This document shows, one piece after another, positions 53,062-63,078 of a stretch of DNA of 64,000 nt. Each line of letters opens with the position of its first letter. The first letter of the stretch is position 1. The stretch lies in contig OZ242299.1 in NCBI GenBank assembly GCA_965207995.1, forward strand, positions 2,480,001 through 2,544,000. Reading direction: 5' to 3'. This DNA comes from DAOUKH01 sp965207995. GTDB taxonomy: Bacteria > Chloroflexota > Dehalococcoidia > SHYB01. A model generated the notes under the pieces. It was given only the letters and a program-made list of their open reading frames with translations. It did not search any database and was not told where the DNA came from. Both the position numbers and the translations under genes were made by a program.

Positions 53062-53967
53062 CTACTTCTTGCGCGGGGGCTGCACCTTCACGCCGTCGTA
53101 GTAGGCGTAGGGCTGCTTGGGCAGACCGAAGTTCTCCAGCTTGCCCTTGAAGAAGCGCTCGGCGTGCTGCTGCAAGTCGGCGACCTGGACGCCGCCGGGC
53201 TTCACGATGCCGTAGGTGTACATCGGCTGCTGCATGATGAAGAAGCGGTCGCTGCCGGTGCCGAAGACCTGTCCGGTGATCCAGTTGGCCTCGTCGCTGC
53301 AAAGCCACGCCACCTGCATCCCGTTCAGCTCGGGGTCGGTGAAGTTCGCTCCGCCAGGCGACGGGACGCCGCCCGGGCCCAGCGCCGTCGCCGACATCCG
53401 GGTGCTGCCTGAAGGCGAGACCGCGATGGCGCGGATGCCGTAGCGCGCCAGCTCCATCGCCATCGTGTATGTCATCGAGGCGATCCAGCCCTTCGCCCCA
53501 CTGTAGTTCGCCTGACCGAAGTTGCCGTAGTGGGCGCCCGACGTGGTCGTGATGAGCACCCCTCCGTGGCCCTGCTCGCGCATCTGGCGCGCCGCCGCCT
53601 GGCAGGTGTGGAACGTGCCGAGGATGTGCACGTCGAAGATGTCCCGCATCTCCTGCTCCGACATGTTCAGGAACGTCCGGTCGCGTAGGATGCCGGCGTT
53701 CGCCACCATCGCGTCGATCTTCCCGAACTCCGACACGCACTGGTCGACGATCTTCTTCGCCCCCTCCGTCGTGTCGATGGGATCGTTGTTCACGACCGCG
53801 GTGCCGATCTCCTTGTTGATAATGTCGACGGTCTTCTGGGCCTCCTCCAGATCGATGTCGTTGACCACGACCGAGGCGCCTTCCTTCGCCAGCCACTTCG
53901 CGTGGCCCGCGCCGATGCCGCGTCCCGCGCCCGTGACCACCGCCGCCTTGCCGTCCACTACACCCAT
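53062..53967 (-). CDS. Short-chain dehydrogenase, 3-hydroxyacyl-CoA/17-beta-HSD4-like
   Basis: 301 residues. 'VVTGAGRGIGAGHAKWLAK' binds the cofactor, 'MVANAGILRDRTFLNMSE' is close to the multifunctional-enzyme-2 dehydrogenase unit, and catalytic residues are in 'TTTSGAHYGNFGQANYSGAK' (Ser, Tyr-x3-Lys). It probably oxidises a 3-hydroxyacyl-CoA. It lies between a crotonase-fold gene and an acyl-CoA dehydrogenase. Confidence 0.9.
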   Translation of the reverse strand: MGVVDGKAAVVTGAGRGIGAGHAKWLAKEGASVVVNDIDLEEAQKTVDIINKEIGTAVVNNDPIDTTEGAKKIVDQCVSEFGKIDAMVANAGILRDRTFLNMSEQEMRDIFDVHILGTFHTCQAAARQMREQGHGGVLITTTSGAHYGNFGQANYSGAKGWIASMTYTMAMELARYGIRAIAVSPSGSTRMSATALGPGGVPSPGGANFTDPELNGMQVAWLCSDEANWITGQVFGTGSDRFFIMQQPMYTYGIVKPGGVQVADLQQHAERFFKGKLENFGLPKQPYAYYDGVKVQPPRKK

Positions 53968-54027
53968 GATGTACCTCCTGTTGGTTGCTTTCCTTTCGCT
54001 TGCGTTTGTCGTCGAATGGTTACCGGA

Positions 54028-54813
54028 TCAGTCCAGCGGCGCCCAGTTCGGCGTCCGCTTCTCCACGAGCGCGCGGGAACCCTCGTAGGAATCGGGGTGG
54101 CCTGCGAAGGCGTCCATGATCTTTCTCGCGTCCTCGAAGGCGCCTTCCAGGCCGTGGTCGAGGGAGTTCCACATAATGCGTTTCACGTCGCGCACGGCGC
54201 GCGGCGAGTTGTAGGCGATCATCTCCGCCAACTCGCGTGCCCGGGGCATGAGCTCCGCCGCGGGCAGCACCTCGGTGACGATGCCCAGCTCCTTCGCCTG
54301 CTGCGCGTAGATGCGCTCCTTGTTCCCCACCAGGAGCATCCGCATGAGCGACTGGAAGGGCACCCACCGGCTCCAGGTCAGCGGCGCGTAGACGGCGAGC
54401 TGGCCGATGGTCACGCCGGGGTTGAAGAAGTAGGCGTGCTCCGCGGCGATCGCGATGTCGGCGTCGGAGACGAAGGCGAGCCCCACGCCGCTCACCAGAC
54501 CGTTCACCGCGGTGATGAGGGGCTTGCTGAAACGGGCCTCGCGGGGACTGAGCGCGCCGCCGCGGGGACGCCGTTCTCCCTCGGGCGGCGGGCCCTTCGC
54601 CTGTTCCTTCACGTCGAGCCCTGAGCAGAAGGCGCGGTCGCCCGCTCCGGTCAAGATGACCGCGCGGACGTCCGGGTCGGCGTCAAGCTCGCCCCAGATC
54701 GGCGGGATGAGTTCGCCAAGGAGACGACGGTTGAGGGCGTTCAGCCGGTCGGGGCGGTTGAGGGTAACGGTGGCGACGCCGCCGCTCTTTTCGATCAGGA
54801 TCTCGTCCGCCAT
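54028..54813 (-). CDS. Enoyl-CoA hydratase/isomerase (crotonase) family protein lacking the usual Glu pair
   Basis: 261 residues of crotonase fold: 'ATVTLNRPDRLNALNR', 'AVILTGAGDRAFCSGLDVKE' (first oxyanion-hole strand) and 'AVNGLVSGVGLAFVSDADIA' (second). In true hydratases the next helix is FPE-x-x-x-G-x-x-P with two catalytic Glu. Here it reads 'FNPGVTIGQLAVYAPLTW', so both are missing. Another crotonase reaction, such as isomerisation or hydrolysis, is more likely than hydration. It is upstream of the SDR in the same direction. Confidence 0.88.
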   Translation of the reverse strand: MADEILIEKSGGVATVTLNRPDRLNALNRRLLGELIPPIWGELDADPDVRAVILTGAGDRAFCSGLDVKEQAKGPPPEGERRPRGGALSPREARFSKPLITAVNGLVSGVGLAFVSDADIAIAAEHAYFFNPGVTIGQLAVYAPLTWSRWVPFQSLMRMLLVGNKERIYAQQAKELGIVTEVLPAAELMPRARELAEMIAYNSPRAVRDVKRIMWNSLDHGLEGAFEDARKIMDAFAGHPDSYEGSRALVEKRTPNWAPLD

Positions 54814-54955
54814 GTGTCGCGGAGTCCGGGGGCCACGGCCTCACCGGCCGCCGGACAACGTCGGCTAACATACCCGCCGCTCCTTTCCTGTGTCAACCCG
54901 TTGGAGGCGGCGCTCAACCCATGTCGAGCGCGCCTCTGCGATGTACACTGACGCC

Positions 54956-55369
54956 ATGCGCGTCCTGGCCCTCGACGTCGGCGAACGAAGAATCGGCACC
55001 GCCATCAGCGACCCTCTGGGCGTGATCGCCACGCCGCTCACCGTCGTCGAGCGCGGGGGTGGCGCTAGCGACTTCGAGCGCCTCATCGCCCTCGCTCAGG
55101 AACATGACGCCGAGCGCATCCTGGTGGGGATGCCCGTCTCCATGGACGGGGCCGCGCGGATGCAGGCGCGGGCCGTGCAGCGGTTCGTTGACGAGCTTGC
55201 CGAACGGTCGCCGCTGCCCGTGGAGACGCTAGACGAACGCCTCACCACGGTCGAGGCGGAGCGCCGCATGATGGAGGCCGGCGCCTCGGCGTCGAAGCGC
55301 CGCGCCGAACGCGACGCGGCGGCGGCGGCGGTCCTGCTCCAGGCGTATTTGGAGAGCCGCCGGCGCTAG
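54956..55369 (+). CDS. ruvX: RuvX/YqgF-type Holliday-junction resolvase-like nuclease
   Basis: 137 residues of RNase H fold: 'VLALDVGERRIGTAISDPL', 'ILVGMPVSMDGAARMQAR' and 'ETLDERLTTVEAERRM', the family pattern including the metal Asp/Glu. YqgF proteins process 16S rRNA 5' ends and may resolve junctions. ATG 54956 gives the usual N-terminus; ATG 54941 is possible. Confidence 0.9.
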   Translation: MRVLALDVGERRIGTAISDPLGVIATPLTVVERGGGASDFERLIALAQEHDAERILVGMPVSMDGAARMQARAVQRFVDELAERSPLPVETLDERLTTVEAERRMMEAGASASKRRAERDAAAAAVLLQAYLESRRR

Positions 55370-55373
55370 GGCG

Positions 55374-56315
55374 CTACGCGGGAGCGGGGACGATCTCGTC
55401 GATCGCCGCCAGGTCCTCGTCGGTGAGCTTCCACTCGAGACCCTTGGCGTTTGCTTCTACCTGCTCCGGCGTCGACGCTCCTGAAATGACGCTGCACACC
55501 TGCGGCCTCGCGGCCAGCCACGCCATCGCGAGCTCCCCGACGGTGTGGCCGCGCTCCTCCGCAAAGGACTCCAGCCCGGCCAGGATCGCGAAGTTGCCCT
55601 CGTTCAGATGCGCCTGGTACATCGGCGCCTTGTCCAAGCGCGTGCCCTCCGGCACGGCCTCGCCGGGCCGGTACTTTCCGGTGAGGAAGCCGGACTCCAG
55701 CGGGAAGTAGGGGATGATGCCGATGTCGTAGGCCTCGCAGGCGGGCACCAGCTCCCGCTCGATGCCGCGCTTGAGCAAGTTGTAGTAGGGCTGCACCGAC
55801 ACGAAGGCGTTGAGGTTCAGGGCCCGCGAGGTCTGCAGCGCCTCGACGAGGTGCCACCCGTCGAAGTTCGAGCAGCCGATGTAGCGCACCTTGCCCGACC
55901 GCACCAGGTCGTCGAGTGTTCGCAGCGTCTCCTTGATGGGCGTCGAGCGGTCCACCGTGTGCATCTGGTAGAGGTCGAGGTAGTCGGTCTGGAGGCGCTG
56001 GAGGCTCCCTTCGAGCTGGCTGAGGATGTGCCCCCGCGAGCCGCCCTGCAGGTTGGGCCCCGATCCCATCGATAGGCCGAACTTGGTGGTGAGGATCACT
56101 TTATCCCGCCGCCCCTTGAGCGCCTTCCCGATGATCGTCTCCGAGGCCGTGCCGGTGTAGATGTTGGCGGTGTCGAAGAAGTTCGCGCCGACGTCGATGG
56201 ACGCGTCGATCACCCTCCGCGACGCCGCCTCGTCGGAACGCCCGCCGAAGTTGTTCGTACCAAGCCCCAGGAGCGGCACGGTGAACCCGCTCGTCCCCAA
56301 TCGTCGTTGCTCCAA
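55374..56315 (-). CDS. Aldo/keto reductase
   Basis: 313-residue NADPH-dependent TIM barrel. The catalytic tetrad is visible: Asp and Tyr in 'FFDTANIYTGTASE', Lys in 'VILTTKFGLSMG' and His in 'DLYQMHTVDRSTP'. 'SVISGASTPEQVEANAKG' is the NADP-binding end. Of the YghZ/potassium-channel-beta type; substrate unknown. It ends 4 bases from ruvX in convergent orientation. Confidence 0.92.
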   Translation of the reverse strand: MEQRRLGTSGFTVPLLGLGTNNFGGRSDEAASRRVIDASIDVGANFFDTANIYTGTASETIIGKALKGRRDKVILTTKFGLSMGSGPNLQGGSRGHILSQLEGSLQRLQTDYLDLYQMHTVDRSTPIKETLRTLDDLVRSGKVRYIGCSNFDGWHLVEALQTSRALNLNAFVSVQPYYNLLKRGIERELVPACEAYDIGIIPYFPLESGFLTGKYRPGEAVPEGTRLDKAPMYQAHLNEGNFAILAGLESFAEERGHTVGELAMAWLAARPQVCSVISGASTPEQVEANAKGLEWKLTDEDLAAIDEIVPAPA

Positions 56316-56407
56316 GGCGACCTCCCCTGCCGAAGTGCGGCGCTATGATACCGGACGCCTCGGGGCTCAACAACGGCGGCGGCTTCAGAAGGCGGTAAGA
56401 TGGAGCC

Positions 56408-57274
56408 ATGAGCCAACCCGAACGCAGCGCGCCCCTGCGCAGGATGGGGGTGATCGGCTACCCGCTGGGCCACTCGGCCTCCCCCGCCTTTCAGCAGGCG
56501 GCGCTCGATCACTACCGCCTGAACATGGCCTACGAGCGGTGGGAGACGCCGCCCGAGCGTGCCGAGTGGCGCTTTGGCGGCCTGCGGCCCAAGGACGTCC
56601 TGGGCGCCAATGTCACTGTCCCCTACAAGGAGTTCGCCTTCCGGTTCGTCGACGACCTCGACGAGACGGCGCGTCGCATCGGCGCGGTGAACACCATCGT
56701 CAACATTGGGGGCCGCCTCACCGGCTACAACACCGACGCCCCTGGCTTCCTCCGCGCCGTGCGGGAAGACGCCGACTTCGATCCCGCGGGCTATCCGGCA
56801 CTTGTGCTCGGCGCGGGCGGCGCGGCGCGGGCCGTCGCCTTCGCCCTCGCCGAGGCCGGCGCCGCTCCGATCTTCATCGCCAACCGCACCGCCGAGCGTG
56901 CGGGCGCCCTCGCGGCCGACGTCCAAGAGGCCGTGCCCGGCGCATCCGTGGAGACCGTCCCTTGGGGCGAGGCCCCCGCCGACAGCCGCCTCATCGTCAA
57001 CGCGACCACGATCGGGATGCGGCACGGCGGCGCGGAGGGCGAGTCGCCCCTGCCCGCGGACCGCATCCCGCCCGCGGCCCTGGTGGTCGACCTGGTCTAC
57101 AACCCAGAGGTCACGCCGCTGCTCGAGGCCGCCGAGGCGGCGGGCGCGCGCTCCCTCGAGGGTCTGCCGATGCTGGTCTACCAGGGGGCAGAGGCCTTCG
57201 AGATGTGGGTCGGCCGCAGCGCTCCTGTCGAGGTGATGAAAGCGGCGGCGCGGGCGGCGATGGCCGGCAGCTAG
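56408..57274 (+). CDS. aroE: Shikimate dehydrogenase
   Basis: Fourth step of aromatic amino-acid synthesis, 288 residues. 'GYPLGHSASPAFQQAALDH' binds shikimate, the catalytic Lys is in 'NVTVPYKEFAF' and the Asp in 'GYNTDAPGFLRAV'. The NADP loop is 'VLGAGGAARAVAFALAEAG', and 'ANRTAERA' after strand two favours NADP. Its TAG stop shares CTAG with the stop of the opposite MFS gene. Confidence 0.93.
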   Translation: MSQPERSAPLRRMGVIGYPLGHSASPAFQQAALDHYRLNMAYERWETPPERAEWRFGGLRPKDVLGANVTVPYKEFAFRFVDDLDETARRIGAVNTIVNIGGRLTGYNTDAPGFLRAVREDADFDPAGYPALVLGAGGAARAVAFALAEAGAAPIFIANRTAERAGALAADVQEAVPGASVETVPWGEAPADSRLIVNATTIGMRHGGAEGESPLPADRIPPAALVVDLVYNPEVTPLLEAAEAAGARSLEGLPMLVYQGAEAFEMWVGRSAPVEVMKAAARAAMAGS

Positions 57275-58515
57275 GCGCGGTGGCGCCAGAGTTCCCTCCA
57301 GCCCACCGCGGCTGCGGCGACGACGAAGCCGATGGCCCCCAGCCCGCCGAAGGTCAGGGCGCTTCCGACCCCGATCGCGGCGGCGAGGAGCCCCGCCTCA
57401 ATCGAGCCGAGCGCGTTGCCCAGCGTCGCGGCCATGACCATGAACCCAGTGGCCCGTCCCCGCATGTTGTCCGGTGAGACCAACTGCGTGACGTTGTTCC
57501 GGATCGCAACGCTGATCGAATCGGTATAGCCGAGGGCGGCGGCGGCGATGAGGCCCAACCAGAACCAGGGCGACAGCCCCAGCAGCACCAGGCTTGCCCC
57601 GTAGAGCGCCACCGCGATGACGAACAACGCCCCCTGCCGCCGAATCCGGCCCAACAGGAGGATCGTGACCACCGCCGCGATCGAACCAACCGCCGGCGCC
57701 GCGTTGAGGAAGGCCAGCCCCACCTCGCCCACGCCGTATACCTTGTCCGCCAGGATCGTCAGCATCGGGCGGAAGAAGCCCACCAGCACGACGCCGAAGT
57801 CGATGGCCAGCATCGCCTGAAGGACACGTTCCTTCATGATGAAGCGCAGCCCTTCCCTCACCATGGCGAACGAGCGGGACGGCGCCGGCCCCTCGGGTTT
57901 GCCCGATGTCTTCAACGCAAGCACCGACAGGATGCCGGGTATGAAGAGGGCCGCGTTGAGCGCGTAAGCGCCGTCGACGCCGATGACGGCGACCGTCGCC
58001 AAGAGGAGTGGCCCGACGAAGAACGAGGTCTGCATCACCAGGGATTCCAGAGCGACCGCGTTGAGCAGGTGGCTCCGTGGGACGACCTTGGGTAGGTAGG
58101 CGAGGCGGCCCGGCGCTTCGAGCGTCTGTGTCGTCGAGGTCACCATCGTCATCGCGAAGATGTGCCAGACCTCGATTTGGCCGGTGAAGGTCAGCAGACC
58201 CAAGGCCACGGCGGGGGCCATGCCCATGAGCTGGGTTGCCAACAGCAGCCGCCGGCGGTCGACGATGTCCGCCAGCGCTCCGCCGAACAGTCCGAAGGCC
58301 ATGATCGGCAGCGCCTGGAAGAGACCCGTTAGGCCAAGCTGAATCGCGGAGCCCGACAACTCGTAGACAAAGTAGTAGTTGACGACCTGCCGCATCTCCC
58401 GTCCGGTGGCGGCGAAGACGCTTGCCGTCCAAAACAAGCGGAAGTCCCGGAAGCCCATCGAGGCCAGCGGTGGGATGCGTCCGGTTTCTTGTGGGGAGTC
58501 GTCTTGCGGTGGCAT
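57271..58515 (-). CDS. MFS transporter (EntS/MFS_3-like)
   Basis: 414 residues with about 12 membrane spans. 'FGGALADIVDRRRLLLATQ' is the cytoplasmic loop 2-3 signature, and a second half-repeat starts after 'EGLRFIMKERVLQAML'. 'SVAIRNNVTQLVSPDNMRG' resembles enterobactin-exporter-like members. It is probably an efflux protein for a small molecule. ATG 58515 is chosen; an extension to 58590 lacks similarity. It is divergent from hppA. Confidence 0.88.
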   Translation of the reverse strand: MPPQDDSPQETGRIPPLASMGFRDFRLFWTASVFAATGREMRQVVNYYFVYELSGSAIQLGLTGLFQALPIMAFGLFGGALADIVDRRRLLLATQLMGMAPAVALGLLTFTGQIEVWHIFAMTMVTSTTQTLEAPGRLAYLPKVVPRSHLLNAVALESLVMQTSFFVGPLLLATVAVIGVDGAYALNAALFIPGILSVLALKTSGKPEGPAPSRSFAMVREGLRFIMKERVLQAMLAIDFGVVLVGFFRPMLTILADKVYGVGEVGLAFLNAAPAVGSIAAVVTILLLGRIRRQGALFVIAVALYGASLVLLGLSPWFWLGLIAAAALGYTDSISVAIRNNVTQLVSPDNMRGRATGFMVMAATLGNALGSIEAGLLAAAIGVGSALTFGGLGAIGFVVAAAAVGWRELWRHRA

Positions 58516-58570
58516 GACTGCGGCCGGGAGTGGACGGGAGCATAGCAGACGGTATCGGTTGACATATTCG

Positions 58571-58599
58571 TTGACGCGTACCGCGTGCAACGGTAGACT
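58571..58599 (+). promoter_or_regulatory. Promoter of hppA
   Basis: TTGACG (58571-58576) and TAGACT (58594-58599) are separated by 17 bases. The predicted start lies near 58606, with AAAGGA ahead of the ATG at 58653. A second TTGACA at 58559-58564 has no matching -10. Confidence 0.65.
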
Positions 58600-58652
58600 T
58601 TTTCGCTGAAATAGACGGAACTGGATTTCAGGAACCAGAAAGGAATTCTCTT

Positions 58653-60776
<2,124 letters not shown>

Positions 60777-60800
60777 CCGCCAAGTACGAGAGTGTGTGCA

Positions 60801-60832
60801 AAGAGGGGCCGCTTCCCGAAGCGGCCCCTCTT
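60801..60832 (+). terminator. Terminator of hppA
   Basis: AAGAGGGGCCGCTTC and GAAGCGGCCCCTCTT form a perfect 15-base-pair inverted repeat around CC, 24 bases after the hppA stop and followed by a short CTTGG. The A-rich 5' edge makes it usable in both directions. Confidence 0.8.
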
Positions 60833-60898
60833 CTTGGTCCAGAATTGATACCGTTATGCTGTCAACGAGGGGACCGCAGCCAGAACAGGGGATCCGAC

Positions 60899-61141
60899 AT
60901 GCCGAACATGGTGCTCCACGGCCTTCCCGACGATCTGCATCAAGCGCTGAAGTCGGCTGCAAGGCAAAACCATCGCAGTCTGCGCGCGGAGATACTGGCG
61001 AGGCTGGCCGCATCGTTCCGAAGTGGGCCGGTGACTGCCGAGGCCCTTCTGAAACGCATCCGGCATCGGCGTGAGTCTATCGGCCTGCTCGACCTGAGTG
61101 AGGGCAACCTGCGCGAGATGCGGGACGCAGGACGCCCGTAA
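60899..61141 (+). CDS. FitA/Arc-like ribbon-helix-helix antitoxin
   Basis: 80 residues: 'MVLHGLPDDLHQALKSAAR' then 'HRSLRAEILARLAASF', the ribbon-helix-helix pattern of FitA-type antitoxins, and a C-terminal toxin-binding tail 'RRESIGLLDLSEGNLREM'. ATG 60899 starts 'MPNMVLHGLP'. The cognate PIN-domain toxin should follow directly, but only about ten codons resembling its start remain (see 61138-61175). Confidence 0.8.
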   Translation: MPNMVLHGLPDDLHQALKSAARQNHRSLRAEILARLAASFRSGPVTAEALLKRIRHRRESIGLLDLSEGNLREMRDAGRP

Positions 61142-61175
61142 CGGTCGTCGGCACCAACGTCACGGCGCTGCCACG
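61138..61175 (+). pseudogene. Possible 5' remnant of a PIN-domain toxin
   Basis: Overlapping the antitoxin stop, the frame reads V-T-V-V-G-T-N-V-T-A-L, close to the PIN-toxin start pattern (T/I)VVDTNV-x-A-L with the metal Asp changed to Gly. The similarity stops at the repeat starting at 61178. The segment is very short, so chance resemblance is possible. Confidence 0.3.
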
Positions 61176-61177
61176 CC

Positions 61178-61224
61178 GCTACCGCTTGCGGGCGGCGACG
61201 ACGAACAGCGGGTCGGTGGGGAAG
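61178..61224. repeat. Left 47-bp direct repeat flanking the restriction-modification unit
   Basis: From GCTACCGCTTGCGGGCGGCG through GGTGGGGAAG this matches 63032-63078 at 45 of 47 positions in the same orientation. Both are copies of the last codons of the methyltransferase gene at 63033. Similarity beyond the 47 bases continues at the protein level. Confidence 0.85.
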
Positions 61225-61298
61225 AGATGCGAGACAGGTGTGACATCGACTAGTTGATCCCACCTGTCGTCACGGTAGACTACCTCGGAGGCTCTCTT
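61179..61298 (-). pseudogene. C-terminal remnant of a methyltransferase gene
   Basis: On the minus strand the last 36 or so codons read 'RASEVVYRDDRWDQLVDVTP' and end 'FPTDPLFVVAARKR'. The intact gene at 63033-63686 ends 'EWDDPTFTDITPRL' and 'DFPTDPLYVVAARKR'. An in-frame stop just upstream (near 61301) shows that no full gene is attached. It marks the left boundary of the inserted module. Confidence 0.75.
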
Positions 61299-61330
61299 CT
61301 AACCGCAGCCAAAGCGGCGGGGGCCAACGG

Positions 61331-61359
61331 TTGACAGAGAGCATCCAGAACTGCAAAAT
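61331..61359 (+). promoter_or_regulatory. Promoter of the ribbon-helix-helix/DNA methyltransferase genes
   Basis: A perfect TTGACA (61331-61336) is followed after 17 bases by CAAAAT (61354-61359). The predicted start would lie within a base or two of the ATG at 61368, so the first gene may be translated from a leaderless mRNA. Confidence 0.6.
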
Positions 61360-61367
61360 CTTAAATC

Positions 61368-61580
61368 ATGAAATACGGATCTTCGCAGACCAAACGTTCG
61401 CTCGACCACGAACAGGCCCCCGACCACAGATTGGCCGTGGACCTCAAGCGCTTGACTATTGATTTGCCTGCCGGGCTTCATGCCGCTATCAAAGTGGACT
61501 GCGCCCGGCGAGGTGTGACAATGGCTAACGCTATTCGAGAGTTGCTTGAGACCGAGTTTGGTGAGAGGAACGACGAATGA
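61368..61580 (+). CDS. Small ribbon-helix-helix-like protein in the restriction-modification module
   Basis: 70 residues. 'RLTIDLPAGLHAAIKVDCA' followed by 'GVTMANAIRELLETEFGE' fits a ribbon-helix-helix DNA-binding domain after a 25-residue polar N-terminus. Its end overlaps the methyltransferase ATG by 4 bases (ATGA), so the two are coupled. It could play the part of a controller protein for the module (inference). Confidence 0.65.
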   Translation: MKYGSSQTKRSLDHEQAPDHRLAVDLKRLTIDLPAGLHAAIKVDCARRGVTMANAIRELLETEFGERNDE

Positions 61581-62335
61581 ACGGCGACCAACCACGGCTA
61601 GACCTAGATGTGCCAAAGGCAGGCACCCCATCTGGAAGAAAAGCTCCAGACGGTATCGCAACAACCAGCCTGGTTTTCTCAGCGCATGTCGGAACTAACG
61701 CAGACGTTTTTCCGATTGTTCTTGGCCTTCACATTGACCAAGGAGCAAAGATTGCCGATGTGACTTATGGGAAAGGAGTATTCTGGAAGAACATAGACAC
61801 CGATCAATACAACTTCCACCCATCAGATATTGCAGACGGTGTCGACTGTAGGAAACTTCCTTACGGTGACGAGTCCTTCGATGCAGTCGTGTTCGACCCT
61901 CCTTATATGGAAGGCTTTTTCCGCAACGGCAACGTGACGAAGGCAGGTGCAGGAACCCACAATTCATTTAGGGATCACTATTCGAGTGGTCACGAAGAGC
62001 CGGAGCAGAGAGGCGTCCGATGGCATGCCGCAGTCATCCAACTATACATTGATGGGGGCCGCGAAATTCACAGAGTGCTTAGGGATGGTGGGACACTCAT
62101 TGTCAAATGTCAGGATGAAGTCAGTGCGAACCGTCAGAACCTCACACACGTCGAGATCATAAATGCATACAGTAAAATCGGATTCTTTTGTAAGGATCTA
62201 TTTGTGGTTGTTAGGCCCAACAAGCCTGGGGTCAGCAGACTAGTGAAGCAGGTTCATGCCCGAAAGAACCATTCCTACTTCCTAGTATTCATAAAAGTCC
62301 CGTACGGAAAGACTGCAGCTCAAATGCGCTTCTAA
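61577..62335 (+). CDS. DNA methyltransferase (N4/N6 type) of a type II restriction-modification unit
   Basis: 252 residues. The catalytic motif IV is 'AVVFDPPYMEGFF' near residue 107, motif I is a variant 'IADVTYGKGVFW' near 57, and 'EIHRVLRDGGTLIVKCQDE' is the usual later motif. There is no long target-recognition insert. Base composition is clearly less GC-rich than the surroundings and codon use is different, signs of horizontal transfer. Its stop overlaps the stop of the convergent endonuclease gene. Confidence 0.85.
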   Translation: MNGDQPRLDLDVPKAGTPSGRKAPDGIATTSLVFSAHVGTNADVFPIVLGLHIDQGAKIADVTYGKGVFWKNIDTDQYNFHPSDIADGVDCRKLPYGDESFDAVVFDPPYMEGFFRNGNVTKAGAGTHNSFRDHYSSGHEEPEQRGVRWHAAVIQLYIDGGREIHRVLRDGGTLIVKCQDEVSANRQNLTHVEIINAYSKIGFFCKDLFVVVRPNKPGVSRLVKQVHARKNHSYFLVFIKVPYGKTAAQMRF

Positions 62336-62919
62336 AGGAGTTCATTCATGAGTGTGAAAGGTTCGTCGCGGAATGGCGGCTTCGGCGGCCAGGTGACAGA
62401 TACCATCGTCGCCAGCAAATGCTTGCGTTGATATGGTGTATACTTTGAATACTTCGACAACGGAAGATCACTGTTCTTTGCAAAAGCAAACCGCCACTTG
62501 TTCTCAAACGAGAATGTATTCACGGCAAGTATGTGAAACTCCCCCTTTAGAAGGCACGTGGTTGTAACCTTGCTGCCGTTCGGAAGTGTAACCTCACGAC
62601 GGTCGCTCGCGTCTACCTGTGCCTTCCCTGTCCAACCTTGCTTCGTTCTTTGGATGGTAGCAGTCTGCAAGGACTTGGACTCAAGAATAAACTCGCGTTC
62701 CTTGTAAATGACTACACGGTCTCCCTTTTTCTTTCTGTCATGATCGTCGTGCTTAATGACCTCAGTTACCTTGTCAGGTGAGAGCCAAAGCTTCTCCAGC
62801 TTCAGTTCTGCAAGGTAGCCCATTACCATTCCGCGCAGGCTTGGGTTTTGGTCGACGACCTGAGTGAGTTCCTCGGCGGTAATGTCCCAACGGTCCAGTA
62901 TCGTGTCATCTGTGGACAT
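62332..62919 (-). CDS. Putative type II restriction endonuclease
   Basis: 195 residues from ATG 62919 ('MSTDDTILDRWDITAEEL'). 'GDRVVIYKEREFILESKSLQ' near residue 78 fits the E-x-K end of a PD-(D/E)xK nuclease, with candidate Asp residues upstream. The gene has the same atypical composition as the convergent methyltransferase and shares its 3' boundary by four bases. The pairing, not the sequence alone, supports the assignment. Specificity is unknown. Confidence 0.65.
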   Translation of the reverse strand: MSTDDTILDRWDITAEELTQVVDQNPSLRGMVMGYLAELKLEKLWLSPDKVTEVIKHDDHDRKKKGDRVVIYKEREFILESKSLQTATIQRTKQGWTGKAQVDASDRREVTLPNGSKVTTTCLLKGEFHILAVNTFSFENKWRFAFAKNSDLPLSKYSKYTPYQRKHLLATMVSVTWPPKPPFRDEPFTLMNELL

Positions 62920-63001
62920 GCTAATGCTCCGCACACGAAGTAAACGGCAATGACAATTGTACACAAGCTATCGCAGATGGCCACCGCGGAGAACCATTAG
63001 A

Positions 63002-63024
63002 TCAGGTCGGGCCTTCCGACCTGA
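63002..63024 (-). terminator. Hairpin after the methyltransferase gene
   Basis: TCAGGTCGG-GCCTT-CCGACCTGA is a perfect 9-base-pair stem located 9 bases beyond the stop of the gene at 63033-63686. No T-run follows, so it may be a weak or factor-aided terminator. The rest of 62920-63032 holds a TACAAT-like sequence upstream of the endonuclease gene and nothing else recognisable. Confidence 0.4.
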
Positions 63025-63031
63025 CTGGTGT

Positions 63032-63078
63032 GCTACCGCTTGCGGGCGGCGACGACGTAGAGCGGGTCGGTGGGGAAG
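63032..63078. repeat. Right 47-bp direct repeat, 3' end of the intact methyltransferase gene
   Basis: Partner of 61178-61224 (45 of 47 positions identical), 1.85 kb apart. It forms the last 15 codons and stop of the intact gene at 63033. Confidence 0.85.

Noticed and set aside
60940..61263. A 107-codon open frame on the minus strand opposite the FitA-like gene
   Set aside because: It is low-complexity Arg/Ser-rich and opposite a well-supported antitoxin gene. The real minus-strand signal here is the methyltransferase remnant in another frame.
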